Positions 32,318-41,990 of a stretch of DNA of 64,000 nt are shown here, in pieces. Source of the DNA: Flectonema sp. DT1601 (Eukaryota; Euglenozoa; Diplonemea; Diplonemida; Diplonemidae); the NCBI GenBank assembly GCA_964019425.1, contig OZ025817.1, positions 1 through 64,000 of the forward strand, read 5' to 3'. Position numbers and translations under genes: made by a program. Every line of letters starts with the position of its first letter. Position 1 is the first letter of the stretch. The notes below the pieces were generated by a model. It ran no database searches and was not told the DNA's origin. It saw nothing but the letters and a program-made list of their open reading frames with translations.

Positions 32318-32712
32318 TATAGAAAAATGCTAATATGTGAATTGGTTTATTGAAGACTAGAGTTGTTGTTGTTGTTTTCAACAACGACACCTCACTCGAT
32401 ATGTTTTTTCAAAAAAAAAGAAAAAAACTGTTGAAAAGCAATGATATTTATAAAAAACTAAAGAACTCGATTATAATTACCTTTGATACCGATCAGAGAA
32501 GAATGAACAAACAAATTTTTTTTTATGACGAAAAAAAACAACAAACCACAGAGTAGGAACCATGATGGGAATAAATTAGATTTAGTCAGTCCATAATAAT
32601 ACAGTTGGAAAACATAACAGTGACCTGAAGTCTGACTATCAGATGTAACATCTTATTTGTGTTGAAAGGAACAATGTCCGAGTTCTCAAAGAGAGAGAGA
32701 GAGAGTTCTGTT
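32318..32712. other. Intergenic, no gene seen
   Basis: Includes a short (GA) microsatellite near 32692-32706 and the 3' region of the TTL-family gene. Nothing else noted. Confidence 0.6.
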
Positions 32713-33842
32713 TTAATCATCAGAATCCTCAGTTGCGTCTGTTTCTTCAGACTCCGTGCTTTCAATATTTCCGGCAATATCGCAGGTAACTTCTCTCGAT
32801 AGAAAGTTTTCGTTGGGAACATTTATCGGTTCTCCATTCAGCTGTTTGATTTTATTTTATTATTGTTTTGTACTACGTAAATATTATTATTATTATTACA
32901 CACCTTTGGAAGGAAGAAGAATCTCGCGAAGTCTTCCGCAGCTCCTTTCGTCTCAACACACTTGTGTTGAAATCCTGGATCGATGTTAGCCTCTATTAGA
33001 ACTGGATCGATATCACGTGTTGGGACGTAGTCCATCGCAAATATATTGTAGAGTCCTCCAGATTTTGGGTATGTCAGTCTACGGGAAGAGTTTTCCCACA
33101 TTTTTAAAGTCATGCGGAGAAGGGAATCGGCAGTTTCAACGCAACCTCCCCACAGTTTGGGATAGTGTTCCCACTGTTGAGCGTCTGAGAATATTGAACC
33201 ACCAAGATGTTTTAAATCACCATCTGTTGAAGGGTTGTCTGCATCATATCTGGTCCTCAGTCGATTGATTCTCATTCGTCTACTGAAATGTAAACTAGCA
33301 GATCCATCAGTGTTGATTATGAGTAATACCCAAAGTCTGAGTAATATTTTATATCCATCTATCAACATCGGGTTTTGAACTTCTTTCTGAATAACATAAG
33401 TATAATGTCCAGGGAATGATGCAATGTGTTCTCTGATCTCTGACTCTTGTGTGCTGCATAACATACATTTACGAGAGTTCATATGAGAGACCTTGACGAA
33501 CCATTTAATCGGACCATTCACTTCTTCAGCATCCTTACCTGCTAAGTACTCTGCGAAGTTAATAAAAGTAGTTGGAGTCATGTGTGACTGTCTGAATGAT
33601 CGGAGTAGTTTAGTCATCGAAACCTTCCCTCCAACAGTTGTTAAATATGATCTTGGCAGTACTCTCCAGAATGCTCCACAAGTACATCCTCTGTTTAAGT
33701 GGAGTAGACAGACAGCAGTGTCTGTTGTATTCGACCACGTGATTTCATTTCCTTTTAAGACTTTCTCAACACCTTCACTTTGAAGAATTCGTAACAGCAG
33801 CCTCTGGTGCCCCATTGCGTGGATGTATCTGCCTTCCGACAT
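32713..33842 (-). CDS. Tubulin-tyrosine-ligase-family protein, two exons
   Basis: A 355-residue ATP-grasp enzyme of the TTL/TTLL family. The family core is clear: WFVKVSH (114-120, nucleotide-binding lysine), YVIQKEVQNPMLIDGYKILLRLWVLL in outline (149-174), and near the end FAMDYVPTRD followed by VLIEANIDPG, which carries the metal-binding Glu and Asn. These enzymes add tyrosine, glutamate or glycine to tubulin and other proteins; which one is not readable. A 62-nt intron (GTGTGT donor) separates the last exon, which adds 42 residues ending in an acidic tail. The start is placed at the ATG 10 nt after TTTCTCAG rather than at an ATG 30 nt upstream that overlaps the acceptor-like tract. Confidence 0.85.
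32842..32903 (-). other. 62-nt spliceosomal intron of the TTL-family gene
   Basis: GTGTGT donor and AAACAG acceptor; the exons join in phase 0 after LPK. Unspliced translation would end in an asparagine-rich tail from TAA-free ATT repeats, which is unlikely. Confidence 0.75.
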
Positions 33843-34015
33843 GATTTGGGAACTGAGAAATGAAATAAACATTCAACACAAATAGTACTCTGAATACCTT
33901 CACACAAATAGATAGTTGGCAAGATGGAAGCTACAATTGCAATCCTATAAAACAGAAGTGGTAGTTGGTAATAACTACCATGAGAGATGGTGTTTAAGAG
34001 AAGGTAATAATAATA

Positions 34016-35146
34016 TCATTTCGTCTCTTCCTCTTCTTCCTGCGAAGCGATTCTCTTTCTGATAAATTCTGCCCCCCTTCTTACTTCGTTCTTTAGTATT
34101 TCTTCATAAAAAAGATGTTTGCTGCAGACCTGAAGCTCAACGAGGAAAGAAGTCGGGTCGGGAGTTGCGTCGAGTAGGAAAGCGAAGAGATGAGAGGAGA
34201 GTCGTTTCTCTGAGCAGTCTGTTGACGATAACCCACGTGATAGCAGTGGCTCAACTAGAGAACTTCCTCTCAAGAATTCGAGTACGTCAACAGCTTCAAG
34301 TGACAGCAAGTGTCGTACACAAATACATCGAATAGAGCGATCTTTGTCTTGTAGTTTGTGAAGTAATAATTCTTTTAATGACTTTTGTTGATCATCAATT
34401 TCAGTTTTTAAGATTTCCAAAAGAAACACTACACAGTCCTTACGAACAGCTGGAGAAGGGTCTAGAAGAGCTGAAGAAGTACAGGAGTCTAGAATCCTTT
34501 GTTTTATTGTTTCAAAAGAATTAATTTTTGCGAAACCAAGACCTGTTAAGTCTTCCGGATTATGATGATCGATTTCATGATTGGCGTCATTATAGAGAGT
34601 TCGCAATCCCAAGATAGCTCCTTTCCTAACTTCTGGTGAATTGTCTCTGAGGGTTCCTACTGAAGGATCTAATACAATACTTCCGGTGATGAAAACTACT
34701 TTTGATGGTGAAAATATTTTTATTAAAAACTGTAAAGCCATCACTCTGTAAGAAGGTAAGTAAGTTCCATGACACATGTCCTTCAAGTATGACCAAATAC
34801 AGTTCAGAGTACTGCTTTGATAAATTATTGAAAAGGTTTGAAGAATAGTAATTATCGAAGGTCGTATTCTTTTTTCAGAAACTGATGTCTGAATACTTTG
34901 AAGGAGGATACTTATGGAGCATTGATCAACTTCCCCTCTGTCATAATCATTTAATATTTTAACGATACTTCCGATTGTTTCAATAATCGCATCGTCGTTT
35001 ACCACCTGCGTGACTTCCATCAGATAATCAAAAAGTCTTTCAACGCTTCCTTCTACGTCTGATTGTTTCTTTCCTATTATTTCAATCACGCTCAGGGATG
35101 TTTCTATCGCCTTCCTTAAGACTGAATCGTCTTTCTGACTACTCAT
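34016..35146 (-). CDS. HEAT/ARM-like alpha-helical repeat protein
   Basis: A 376-residue, all-helical protein with repeated amphipathic helix pairs. Two segments have typical HEAT turns: DNSPEVRKGAILGLRTLY (about 168-185) and DPSPAVRKDCVVFLLEIL (about 233-250), then DKDRSIRCICVRHLLSLE. It ends in a glutamate-rich tail. Such repeats serve as protein scaffolds; the pattern is loosely like condensin- or adaptor-type HEAT proteins, but I cannot name an orthologue. ATTCTCTTCAG lies 10 nt before the ATG. 173 nt separate it from the TTL-family gene downstream. No breaks seen. Confidence 0.7.
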   Translation of the reverse strand: MSSQKDDSVLRKAIETSLSVIEIIGKKQSDVEGSVERLFDYLMEVTQVVNDDAIIETIGSIVKILNDYDRGEVDQCSISILLQSIQTSVSEKRIRPSIITILQTFSIIYQSSTLNCIWSYLKDMCHGTYLPSYRVMALQFLIKIFSPSKVVFITGSIVLDPSVGTLRDNSPEVRKGAILGLRTLYNDANHEIDHHNPEDLTGLGFAKINSFETIKQRILDSCTSSALLDPSPAVRKDCVVFLLEILKTEIDDQQKSLKELLLHKLQDKDRSIRCICVRHLLSLEAVDVLEFLRGSSLVEPLLSRGLSSTDCSEKRLSSHLFAFLLDATPDPTSFLVELQVCSKHLFYEEILKNEVRRGAEFIRKRIASQEEEEETK

Positions 35147-35672
35147 GTTGGTTCAGCTGAAGAGAATAGTGTGTTTTATATAAAAAAGTTAAATTGCTAC
35201 GGTTTTTATATATATGGAATTGAATCAAACTTCACCTCTGCTAATTATGTGTATGAATTCCTTCTATGTTACCATGGTCGTAATCTTTTTATTATTTCAC
35301 ACTTCTGTTAGTTTCCCAGATCTTTTTGTTGGTTCATTTTTCTCTTTATTATTATTTATTCTTTTTATATAATTCCTTCAGGTCTTTTTTCTCATTTTTT
35401 TTATGTGCAGAACAAAACAAAAAAAAAAAAAAAATAATATTATTTGACATTTTTATAAAGGGGTGAAAAAAAAAAAAAAAAATTCCTTTCTTAAGAATTA
35501 TTCATAAGGTACACATATGGTCGATTGCTGGCAGGCAAATAACCAAGAAGGAAAAAAAAAAAGAAATAAGGAAATAAGGAAATCAGATTATACAGACTTC
35601 GCGAATCTGACTGTTCAGCTATTTCAGAATATCGTCGCGATGAGTTGGACGATGTTATCCAGTTTTAGATCC
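35147..35672. other. Intergenic, AT-rich
   Basis: A-runs near 35420 and 35468. No gene is supported. Confidence 0.6.
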
Positions 35673-37928
35673 TCACCGCTGTTGAATAGTCGGAAACATC
35701 GACAAGAACTGATCTCTTGTAACAACACGAGAGGCCTGTGCAATCCGCAGCAGCTGCAGAAACTCACTTTTAAAATCAGCTTTCGCTTCACACTTTAACA
35801 AAGCCGATGAAACAAGAGTCGGCCGAGTACTTGCGTAAACAGTTTTTATCTTCTCCAACAAAGACAATAAAGAAGTCACTTGCACTTCTGCAGCATTCGG
35901 TGGTTTTGGCAACGCATTCCACAAGTCAAGACCGTGTCGAGGTGAGGGAACTTCTAAGTGGTCAGCTAAAGCAGTGGCGTACTTGCTGGCAACAGAATTT
36001 GCTTCTGCTTGCCAGTCGTTAACTTTTGAAAAAGCTGGTGCGATGTAATGCGACCAAACAGACCAAACTCCTTGTTTGAATTGCTGGCTGTCGAGGAGGG
36101 TTTTTGCAGGTCCCCATCTGAAACCAGTCCAGCCCTCTACTGCATCACTTCCCCAGCCTTCAAATGTAGCAGCTGACCCTTGAGCGACTCCAAGACGTCG
36201 CATTCCAAGAAGAATCTCTTCAGGTGTTCGGGACCCTTCTTTGTTGTTTGAAACGAAGTCTGTTGGACCAAATCTCGGCAGCGTATTAAAGAACTCATCA
36301 ACTGTCTCATCAGTTTGAAGTAATCTGTGAATGAACTTAGCCAACACTGCTACTGTGTCAGGTGTTAGTTTCGGAGGACTAATCGTATTTGGAATAAACC
36401 CTGAAGGGAATCTACTTTGTAACGTGTCAGTCATTTCTTTGAAGGCGATGTTTAGAAGTCGAGAGAATTCCATCATATTTAGTTTGTGATTATGATTAGC
36501 ATCTGAAATATTCATCAGAGTTGATACCTCTGTTGGAGTTAGAAAGGCGTAGAATTCATTTCTGAGCATCGAACGGACGGAGTCAGCAGTTAAATTATCG
36601 TCTTCCGCATACTTTGAAAATAATGAAAAGACATTGTGAATGGGTTCCAACTCTGAAGATGATTCGAACACCCCACACGCTCCGAATATTGTATTCCTGA
36701 AAATAAACTTTGATCGAACCTCTTTAGATAATATACTGAGTTCAAACCTAACAGAGAATTCAACAAAGAATTCCCTGATGAGATCTTGTAGTTGAAAAAG
36801 TGTAATCTCATCATCCTTATCATCAACTCCTTCATACATTGAGTTTGCAATAGAACAGCAGGTCCTCGCTAATTCAGATGTGTCTCCGCAATTAGCTCCA
36901 GTTTCAGCTTCTAACTTGTTGAAAACAGCGACTAGTTCTTGTTGTGATAATTTTTGCTTTCTGTCGGCATCGAACAAAGCAAAAAACGTATGAATATGAC
37001 AATTGCTTACAATTAAACTTCCCATTAAATTATACATCGCATCCCTAACGAGGTCCGTCAGTGTTAGAGAAGCAGCATTCACACCTCTTCTCTTTACAGA
37101 TTGCTGTGAGACTCCGTAGATGACTGAGTTATTGAAATACCACTTTACCTTTATCCACATCTCTTTCATTATTTTTAAAAATCCTTTTTGATCAATAAAA
37201 TTTTGAGGATGAATATTACAAGCACGTTCCCAATGAAGTCTTCTACCGAATTCATCAAGTTGCCAGTCAGTAACGGATACTTGAAGGGGACCTTTGACCC
37301 AATTTAATAGTTCAGTAAATGATATTCCGCCATCACCATTGTTGTCACATTCGATAAACAATTCTGACAATGTACAGATATGATTATCTCGTATGGCTGC
37401 CTTCATTACCGCGAATATTATTTCAGTTCCAATTCTAACCATCTGACCTTCACCTAAAGTGACACTTATATCTGGCTGTCCTGAAGGTGCTGGTTGTGGT
37501 TGTGTACGAGGACTCGACAGACTAGCTTTTGTTGGTGTCAGTGCAGGAAATTGTCCAAACGCTGACAAATACTTTGTTGGTGTTGAAGCCTTCGCTTTCT
37601 TCGTTGTTTTTAAACTGTTGCTGTTGGAGTTTGTTTCTGTTTGTATTTCAACGCTTACCATTACTTTGTCACCACCTTTTGCTGTCTTTAGTCGAATAAC
37701 TTCTTTACAGCCGTCAAGTCTCACTTTTAATACGTCGCATTCTTCGACTTGTTCTTCAACCTGTTCTTGATTGCGGCTTTCAGCTATTTCAGTTTCCAAT
37801 GCAGACAGTTGTGCCATTACTACTTTGATATCACTGACTTTTCCAACACAAAATGATAAAACGTCATCGGTCACAGCCCTCACATCATCCGCAATATCCC
37901 CCAAACAACGTTGACGGAGTCGCTTCAT
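35673..37928 (-). CDS. Large EF-hand calcium-binding protein
   Basis: A 751-residue single-exon protein. Residues 30-85 are charged and coiled-coil-like; 95-155 are a Ser/Thr/Pro linker with several TPTK motifs that could be phosphorylated. EF-hand loops: 195-206 (DNNGDGGISFTE, canonical, Ca-binding), 320-331 (D-A-D...E, degenerate at position 5), about 369-380 (acidic, degenerate) and 476-487 (D-A-N-H-N...E, near-canonical). The C-terminal 230 residues have no motif I know (tryptophan-rich GWTGFRWGP near 610). No membrane segment. Role likely calcium-regulated scaffold or signalling; the partner is unknown. The acceptor upstream is weak (AATAAG). Confidence 0.8.
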   Translation of the reverse strand: MKRLRQRCLGDIADDVRAVTDDVLSFCVGKVSDIKVVMAQLSALETEIAESRNQEQVEEQVEECDVLKVRLDGCKEVIRLKTAKGGDKVMVSVEIQTETNSNSNSLKTTKKAKASTPTKYLSAFGQFPALTPTKASLSSPRTQPQPAPSGQPDISVTLGEGQMVRIGTEIIFAVMKAAIRDNHICTLSELFIECDNNGDGGISFTELLNWVKGPLQVSVTDWQLDEFGRRLHWERACNIHPQNFIDQKGFLKIMKEMWIKVKWYFNNSVIYGVSQQSVKRRGVNAASLTLTDLVRDAMYNLMGSLIVSNCHIHTFFALFDADRKQKLSQQELVAVFNKLEAETGANCGDTSELARTCCSIANSMYEGVDDKDDEITLFQLQDLIREFFVEFSVRFELSILSKEVRSKFIFRNTIFGACGVFESSSELEPIHNVFSLFSKYAEDDNLTADSVRSMLRNEFYAFLTPTEVSTLMNISDANHNHKLNMMEFSRLLNIAFKEMTDTLQSRFPSGFIPNTISPPKLTPDTVAVLAKFIHRLLQTDETVDEFFNTLPRFGPTDFVSNNKEGSRTPEEILLGMRRLGVAQGSAATFEGWGSDAVEGWTGFRWGPAKTLLDSQQFKQGVWSVWSHYIAPAFSKVNDWQAEANSVASKYATALADHLEVPSPRHGLDLWNALPKPPNAAEVQVTSLLSLLEKIKTVYASTRPTLVSSALLKCEAKADFKSEFLQLLRIAQASRVVTRDQFLSMFPTIQQR

Positions 37929-38339
37929 TTTCTTATTTTTGTTAACTTTTTTAAAAAAAATTTAAAAAAAAAAAAAAAGAAAAAAGAAAGAAAGAAAGAG
38001 AAAGAGAACGAGAAAAAGATTATCACTCTATTATCCATTAATATCATCTTTGAGTTAGCTGAAGCACAACACAACACAGCACGTTGTGTTGTGTTGTGTT
38101 GTGTTGAGGAAAGTAACGTTAGTTGGTCAGTTAAGATGACAATAAAAAGAAAAGGGAAAAAGAAAACTACGGACAACAATAGAATCGATTCCGAAAAAGA
38201 AAATAAAACGTAAAATAATTTGATAGAAATAAGAGAATAAATAGAACTAAGACCTCACTCAGTCCTTCGGGTTTTCTTTTTGTTTTTTTTGAATGTTTCA
38301 CTACTGTGTTTCTCCCTCTTTTTGTTATTACTATAATTG
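37929..38339. other. 5' flank of EF-hand gene, low complexity
   Basis: A-rich and GAAA-rich tracts plus the CACAA/TTGTG hairpin listed separately. No gene is supported. Confidence 0.6.
38065..38106. repeat. CACAA/TTGTG inverted pentamer hairpin
   Basis: CACAACACAACACAG is followed after a few bases by TTGTGTTGTGTTGTGTTG, forming a long G-C/A-T stem. It lies about 140 bp upstream of the EF-hand start. It may be a structure-prone microsatellite. Confidence 0.8.
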
Positions 38340-38490
38340 CTTAGGCGCTGCCCCTACTGGGGTGGCCGTTCACTTTTTCGCGACAACGGAGGATGCAACA
38401 CGGAAACTGATCGCGCTGAGGCGCAGTGGGGTTCGAACCGAGGCCATTTGCATGGCCACCACCCCATCCACTGCACTATGACATCCCAAA
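38340..38490 (-). repeat. tRNA-derived SINE
   Basis: On the minus strand the head reads GGGATGTCA, then an A box TAGTGCAGTGGA (38467-38478), a hairpin GGCCATGCAAATGGCC at the anticodon-arm place, and a B box GGTTCGAACCC (about 38429-38439). The T-arm and acceptor stem do not close, so it is not a functional tRNA but has the internal polymerase III promoter of a tRNA-derived SINE. The body continues about 90 bp. Only one copy was noticed here. Confidence 0.7.
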
Positions 38491-39832
38491 AAGAGGAGCG
38501 GGGAGCCACGTGAAGCTTGATTGCGCTGTTAGGCGCGCCACCCAGCCTCTAAAAACTATTGATATTCAATATCCTGTTATCGGATGTCAACATATCTAAC
38601 AGATCAGTTTTTCTTTTCTTTTTTTTTTTTAAGAAAAACAAAAAAAAAAAGAAAAGGGTAAGGCAAAAGGCAAAAAGCAAACAATGCAACTCAACCAATT
38701 AAAGAGAGCTTTATCGGTAAATTTCAATGGTTGCTTTACAAAAAAAGGTGGTAAGATGATAAAAAACATGATTAGATAGAATTTATTCAACTCTCGGTTG
38801 AGTACATTTCAACAAGAATAACATTTAATCACTTTTTTATTTATTGTAGACGATGGAGTTCGTCGTCATTTCCTGTGAAGAATTTTTTGCTTTGACATCA
38901 GAGCTGAAGCGCCACCACACCGCGGTTTGAATACTTTAAAAACCAATTACTATTTTAGAGTGGGACAACCCCCGCAAAAGACTAAACCAAAAAACTTCTA
39001 CACAAAAAAGACCGTTCTCCCAACAGCCTTCAAAAAAAAAAAAAAAAAAAAAATTGTTTCTATTCTTTTTATTTTTATTTATTTTTTTTTTTTGTTTCAC
39101 TTTCTGAATAAAGCCATATCATCACAACGACATTGTTAGTTTTGCGACTTAAGAGTTCGGCGAAAAAAAAAAAAAACGATTTCGCATATTTTTTTTTTGC
39201 TAGTTAATTTCACACGATGAATTCTCACAAACACACATCAAACATAAAAGGAAAGCCAAGCGACAGTTTAGGTCGGACAAAGTTGTTCAGCCTGCCACCA
39301 AAAGACCAAATAATGTCACCGGAAGGTCAAATAATCGCTTTTTTTTTTTTTTTTTTTTTTTTTTCTTTCTCCTTGTGAAAGAGAGCTTACAAATGAAGGT
39401 AAGCAGCAAAATAGTTTGCTGTCGAGACGAGGTCTCTTAAAGTATCAATGCAAGTCACTCTGTCAAGTTTTTTCATATGCCTCCAAGAAATTTCGATTTC
39501 TCTCGGTGGCGATTAATAAAAAAAAGATAGCACCTCAACAAAACAAACGATTGTATAAACAAATAAAAAAATTCATCAGCATAAATAAAAAATATTTAAA
39601 AAAAAAAAAAAAAGGAATTGAAAAGATCGAATTTTGCTAAATTTGAGAATGAATACAACAAGTGGCACCTTTCCCAAACCAATTCCTTCCTCAGGTCGTG
39701 ACGGTATTAACAATGTAGAAACATAAATAAACAAACAAGGTAAATACCATAATCACTATTAGTTCAACGAGCCCACTGCTATCTTATTTCGGTCATGAGA
39801 TTACCGAAAACGTTGTTAGGAATAAACAAGTC
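38491..39832. other. Intergenic, homopolymer-rich, no gene seen
   Basis: Several A or T runs over 18 nt (39030-39052, 39340-39363). I see no supported gene. Confidence 0.6.
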
Positions 39833-39953
39833 TTGTTTGTGCACAAAACCTTGAAACCGACTTAAACCGATATAAAGCTAAAGAAGGTTTATGTGTGCTG
39901 CCAACATTCTTTTTTTCGTTCTTACGATACTTGTTAAAATGTAAAAAAAAAAA
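39833..39953 (+). repeat. Dispersed repeat R1, copy b
   Basis: Close match to the copy at 7238-7353. Its A-run is joined directly to an R2 copy. Confidence 0.75.
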
Positions 39954-40099
39954 AGAATCGGCAAACTTCACTTTTTACTTACTCACTCACACTTTTATTT
40001 TGTTTGTGCGCAACCGGTAGAAAATCCTAATAAAGGAATAGGTAGTTACGCTGACACAATTCTCTTTCTACCGAACAATGGGTTTGTAGGGTACAAAAA
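39954..40099 (+). repeat. Dispersed repeat R2, copy a (SINE-like, poly-A tail)
   Basis: About 145 bp from GAATCGGCAAACTTCAC to GGGTTTGTAGG-TAC followed by an A-run. Near-identical copies are at 59568-59733 and 62073-62223, with a 25-bp scrap at 47605. One copy sits inside a transposon, proving mobility. Confidence 0.85.
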
Positions 40100-40128
40100 A
40101 AAAAAAAAGAATGCCAAAATAGAGTTCA

Positions 40129-40285
40129 TATTGTTAGTTGGAATATGAGTTTTTATTATAAAAAAGTGCACTAAATCAAAATATAAAAAAAAGAAAAATG
40201 TATAAAAAAACACATTGTTCTGCTGTTCCATAATACACTTGTGGAATACGTAGTTTCAGAAGCCTTAATCTAATACTACGTAGTT
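40129..40285 (+). repeat. Repeat R4, copy a
   Basis: Core: AAAAAGTGCACTAAA, ACACATTGTTCTGCTGTTCC, GGAATACGTAGTTTCAG and CCTTAATCTAATACTAC. Recurs at 40495, 53985, 54331 and in weaker form at 54597, 54890 and 63664. Confidence 0.75.
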
Positions 40286-40327
40286 CATATTGTTAGTTAG
40301 TATTAATAATTATCAGTCAATCAAAAA

Positions 40328-40450
40328 AAAAGCAAAATTTCGTAGGACAACAAACAAGTTGGTTTCGGGCTAAGATTAAAAACAATCTTTCTTCGGACCA
40401 TTCCCCTTACCCAGCCCTCTTCAGCGAAGAAAGCAAGGGGGACACTGCGG
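40328..40450 (+). repeat. Repeat R5, copy a, with hairpin
   Basis: Head TTCGTAGGACAACAAACAA; tail is a stem of CTTTCTTCG and CGAAGAAAG around a 28-29-nt loop with CCATTCCCCTTACCCAGCCC. Other copies: 47205, 55062, 63517, partial at 52514. Confidence 0.75.
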
Positions 40451-40494
40451 TGTCAGGCCTGTCCTACTCATCGCGTTTGCCTTCATATTGTTAG

Positions 40495-40640
40495 TTAGAA
40501 TATGAGTTTATTATAAAAAAGTGCACTAAAATAAAATATAAAAAAGAAAAATTATAAAAACACATTGTTCTGCTGTTCCATAATACACTGTGGAATACGC
40601 AGTTTCAGGAGCCTTAATCTAATACTACTTGCCTCTTAGG
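40495..40640 (+). repeat. Repeat R4, copy b
   Basis: Nearly the same as copy a 350 bp before, ending TTGCCTCTTAGGCCTTCATC. The R4-R5-R4 order suggests local duplication. Confidence 0.75.
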
Positions 40641-40766
40641 CCTTCATCAGTAAGTTAAAGGTAAATCGGATCCATCAATTGCTCTATTTCAAAAGAACTG
40701 ATTTCTTAATATCCATCGGAGCTCGCCAGGACGGGCTAGCATATATTTGCTAGTTGTTATATTGTT

Positions 40767-40985
40767 AGTTAGTTAGTTAGTTAGTTATATAATCCAACGT
40801 TACTGTATATTATGAGTGCTCTAGGGAGGGTAACTCACAGTAACAGAGGATCCAATTCGTAGCCATATCCGAAGGTTTCGGATGGATTGTTGAAATAACA
40901 TCGACTAAATGATCAATGAATACCAATATCTAACTATCCGCCTCGCCGCAGCTTATTAAACTATCGAACTAAAAAAAAAAAAATG
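40767..40985 (+). repeat. Repeat R3, full copy with GTTA head and poly-A end
   Basis: Starts with (GTTA)n, then TAATCCAACGTTACTG...CAGTAACAGAGGATCC with an 8-bp stem GTTACTGT/ACAGTAAC, and ends CCGCAGCTTATTAAACTATCGAAC plus an A-run. Other copies: 54648-54770, 60165-60368, fragments at 15658 and 61690. Confidence 0.78.
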
Positions 40986-41017
40986 TATAGATTGTTAGTT
41001 TAGTTAGTTTACTGGGA

Positions 41018-41190
41018 GTGGGGGAGAAGGTGAAAAAAAAATAAAAAATCTTTTTCATTCCATATAACAGTATCTTTCTTTATAATACGACCACATATGT
41101 GCCATATGCCCACACACCACGAAAGAAAATAGAAAACCCCATAACAGTACCGAGGATCGTTCATCCCCAGTTGTCCAAAGCACTATAATT
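41018..41190 (+). repeat. Repeat R6 (3' part)
   Basis: From GGGAGTGGGGGAGAAGGTG through CCATATGCCCACACACCACG to CAGTTGTCCAAAGCA. Same sequence at 46420-46590, 49320-49415 and 53000-53120, where it follows the R6 5' part. Confidence 0.72.
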
Positions 41191-41990
41191 GTACTGTGCG
41201 CTTACCGAAAAGCTTTAGAAAAAGTACCACAAAAAAAATGGGCAGCACATAGCCATATCACCCAGTTAGAAACGAAAACTAAAAGGAAGAAAAGGTAAGA
41301 TGACAGTTAGTTTAAGGTGCAGACCAGAGATTTTACTTGTAACCTCTGTACCCATTTCAATTATCAATGTTGTTGGTGGTGCCTTATAAATAATCAAAAT
41401 TAATATATCTAAGGGGACAACACGAATAGAAAAGATGTATGACCACATCTGCTTGGCGAGTATGGGCTTACCAAGATAAATTGGTTTCTTGAAAGGTTGA
41501 GAGGAAAATAAAGAAAAACAATAATAATAAGAGGTAAATAAAAAACAGTAACCATGGAACCCTTTCAGGGTGGCAAAAAAAAAACACTCGTGCTTGAAAA
41601 CTAAGAAAAGAAAGAAGAAAAAAAAGGAAAAAAAATAGATGCTCTCGTCGAACTTGAGCAGCTAAATTAAGTTTATCATCAGAAATAATATGAACACAAA
41701 ACGATGGATTACAATATGAGATAAGTATTTCCAATTCATTCGTATCTTCCCATTTTACAAAAAACATCTGAAAGTAAATCTTTTTTTTCCTTTTTTTTTT
41801 TTGAGAGTTTTTTCTGGAACTAGTGATTTCCTGCGAGCCAAGAAATCCCAACGGTTGTAAAGAAGAAGAAACAAAACTGAAAATAACAAATTTGCGCCCA
41901 ATTAATTTTCGATTCTACAAAGATGAGTAACTTGATTATGGAAAAATCAACAAAAAAATATATTTATTTTCGGAGTTTGAAGGTTCCTCA
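41191..41990. other. 3' flank of surface gene A, no further gene seen
   Basis: Mostly A-rich sequence with some short frames. No gene is supported. Confidence 0.55.

Noticed and set aside
38340-38490. Functional tRNA gene
   Set aside because: The A and B boxes are good but acceptor and T stems do not pair, and no 3' half matches GGGATGT.
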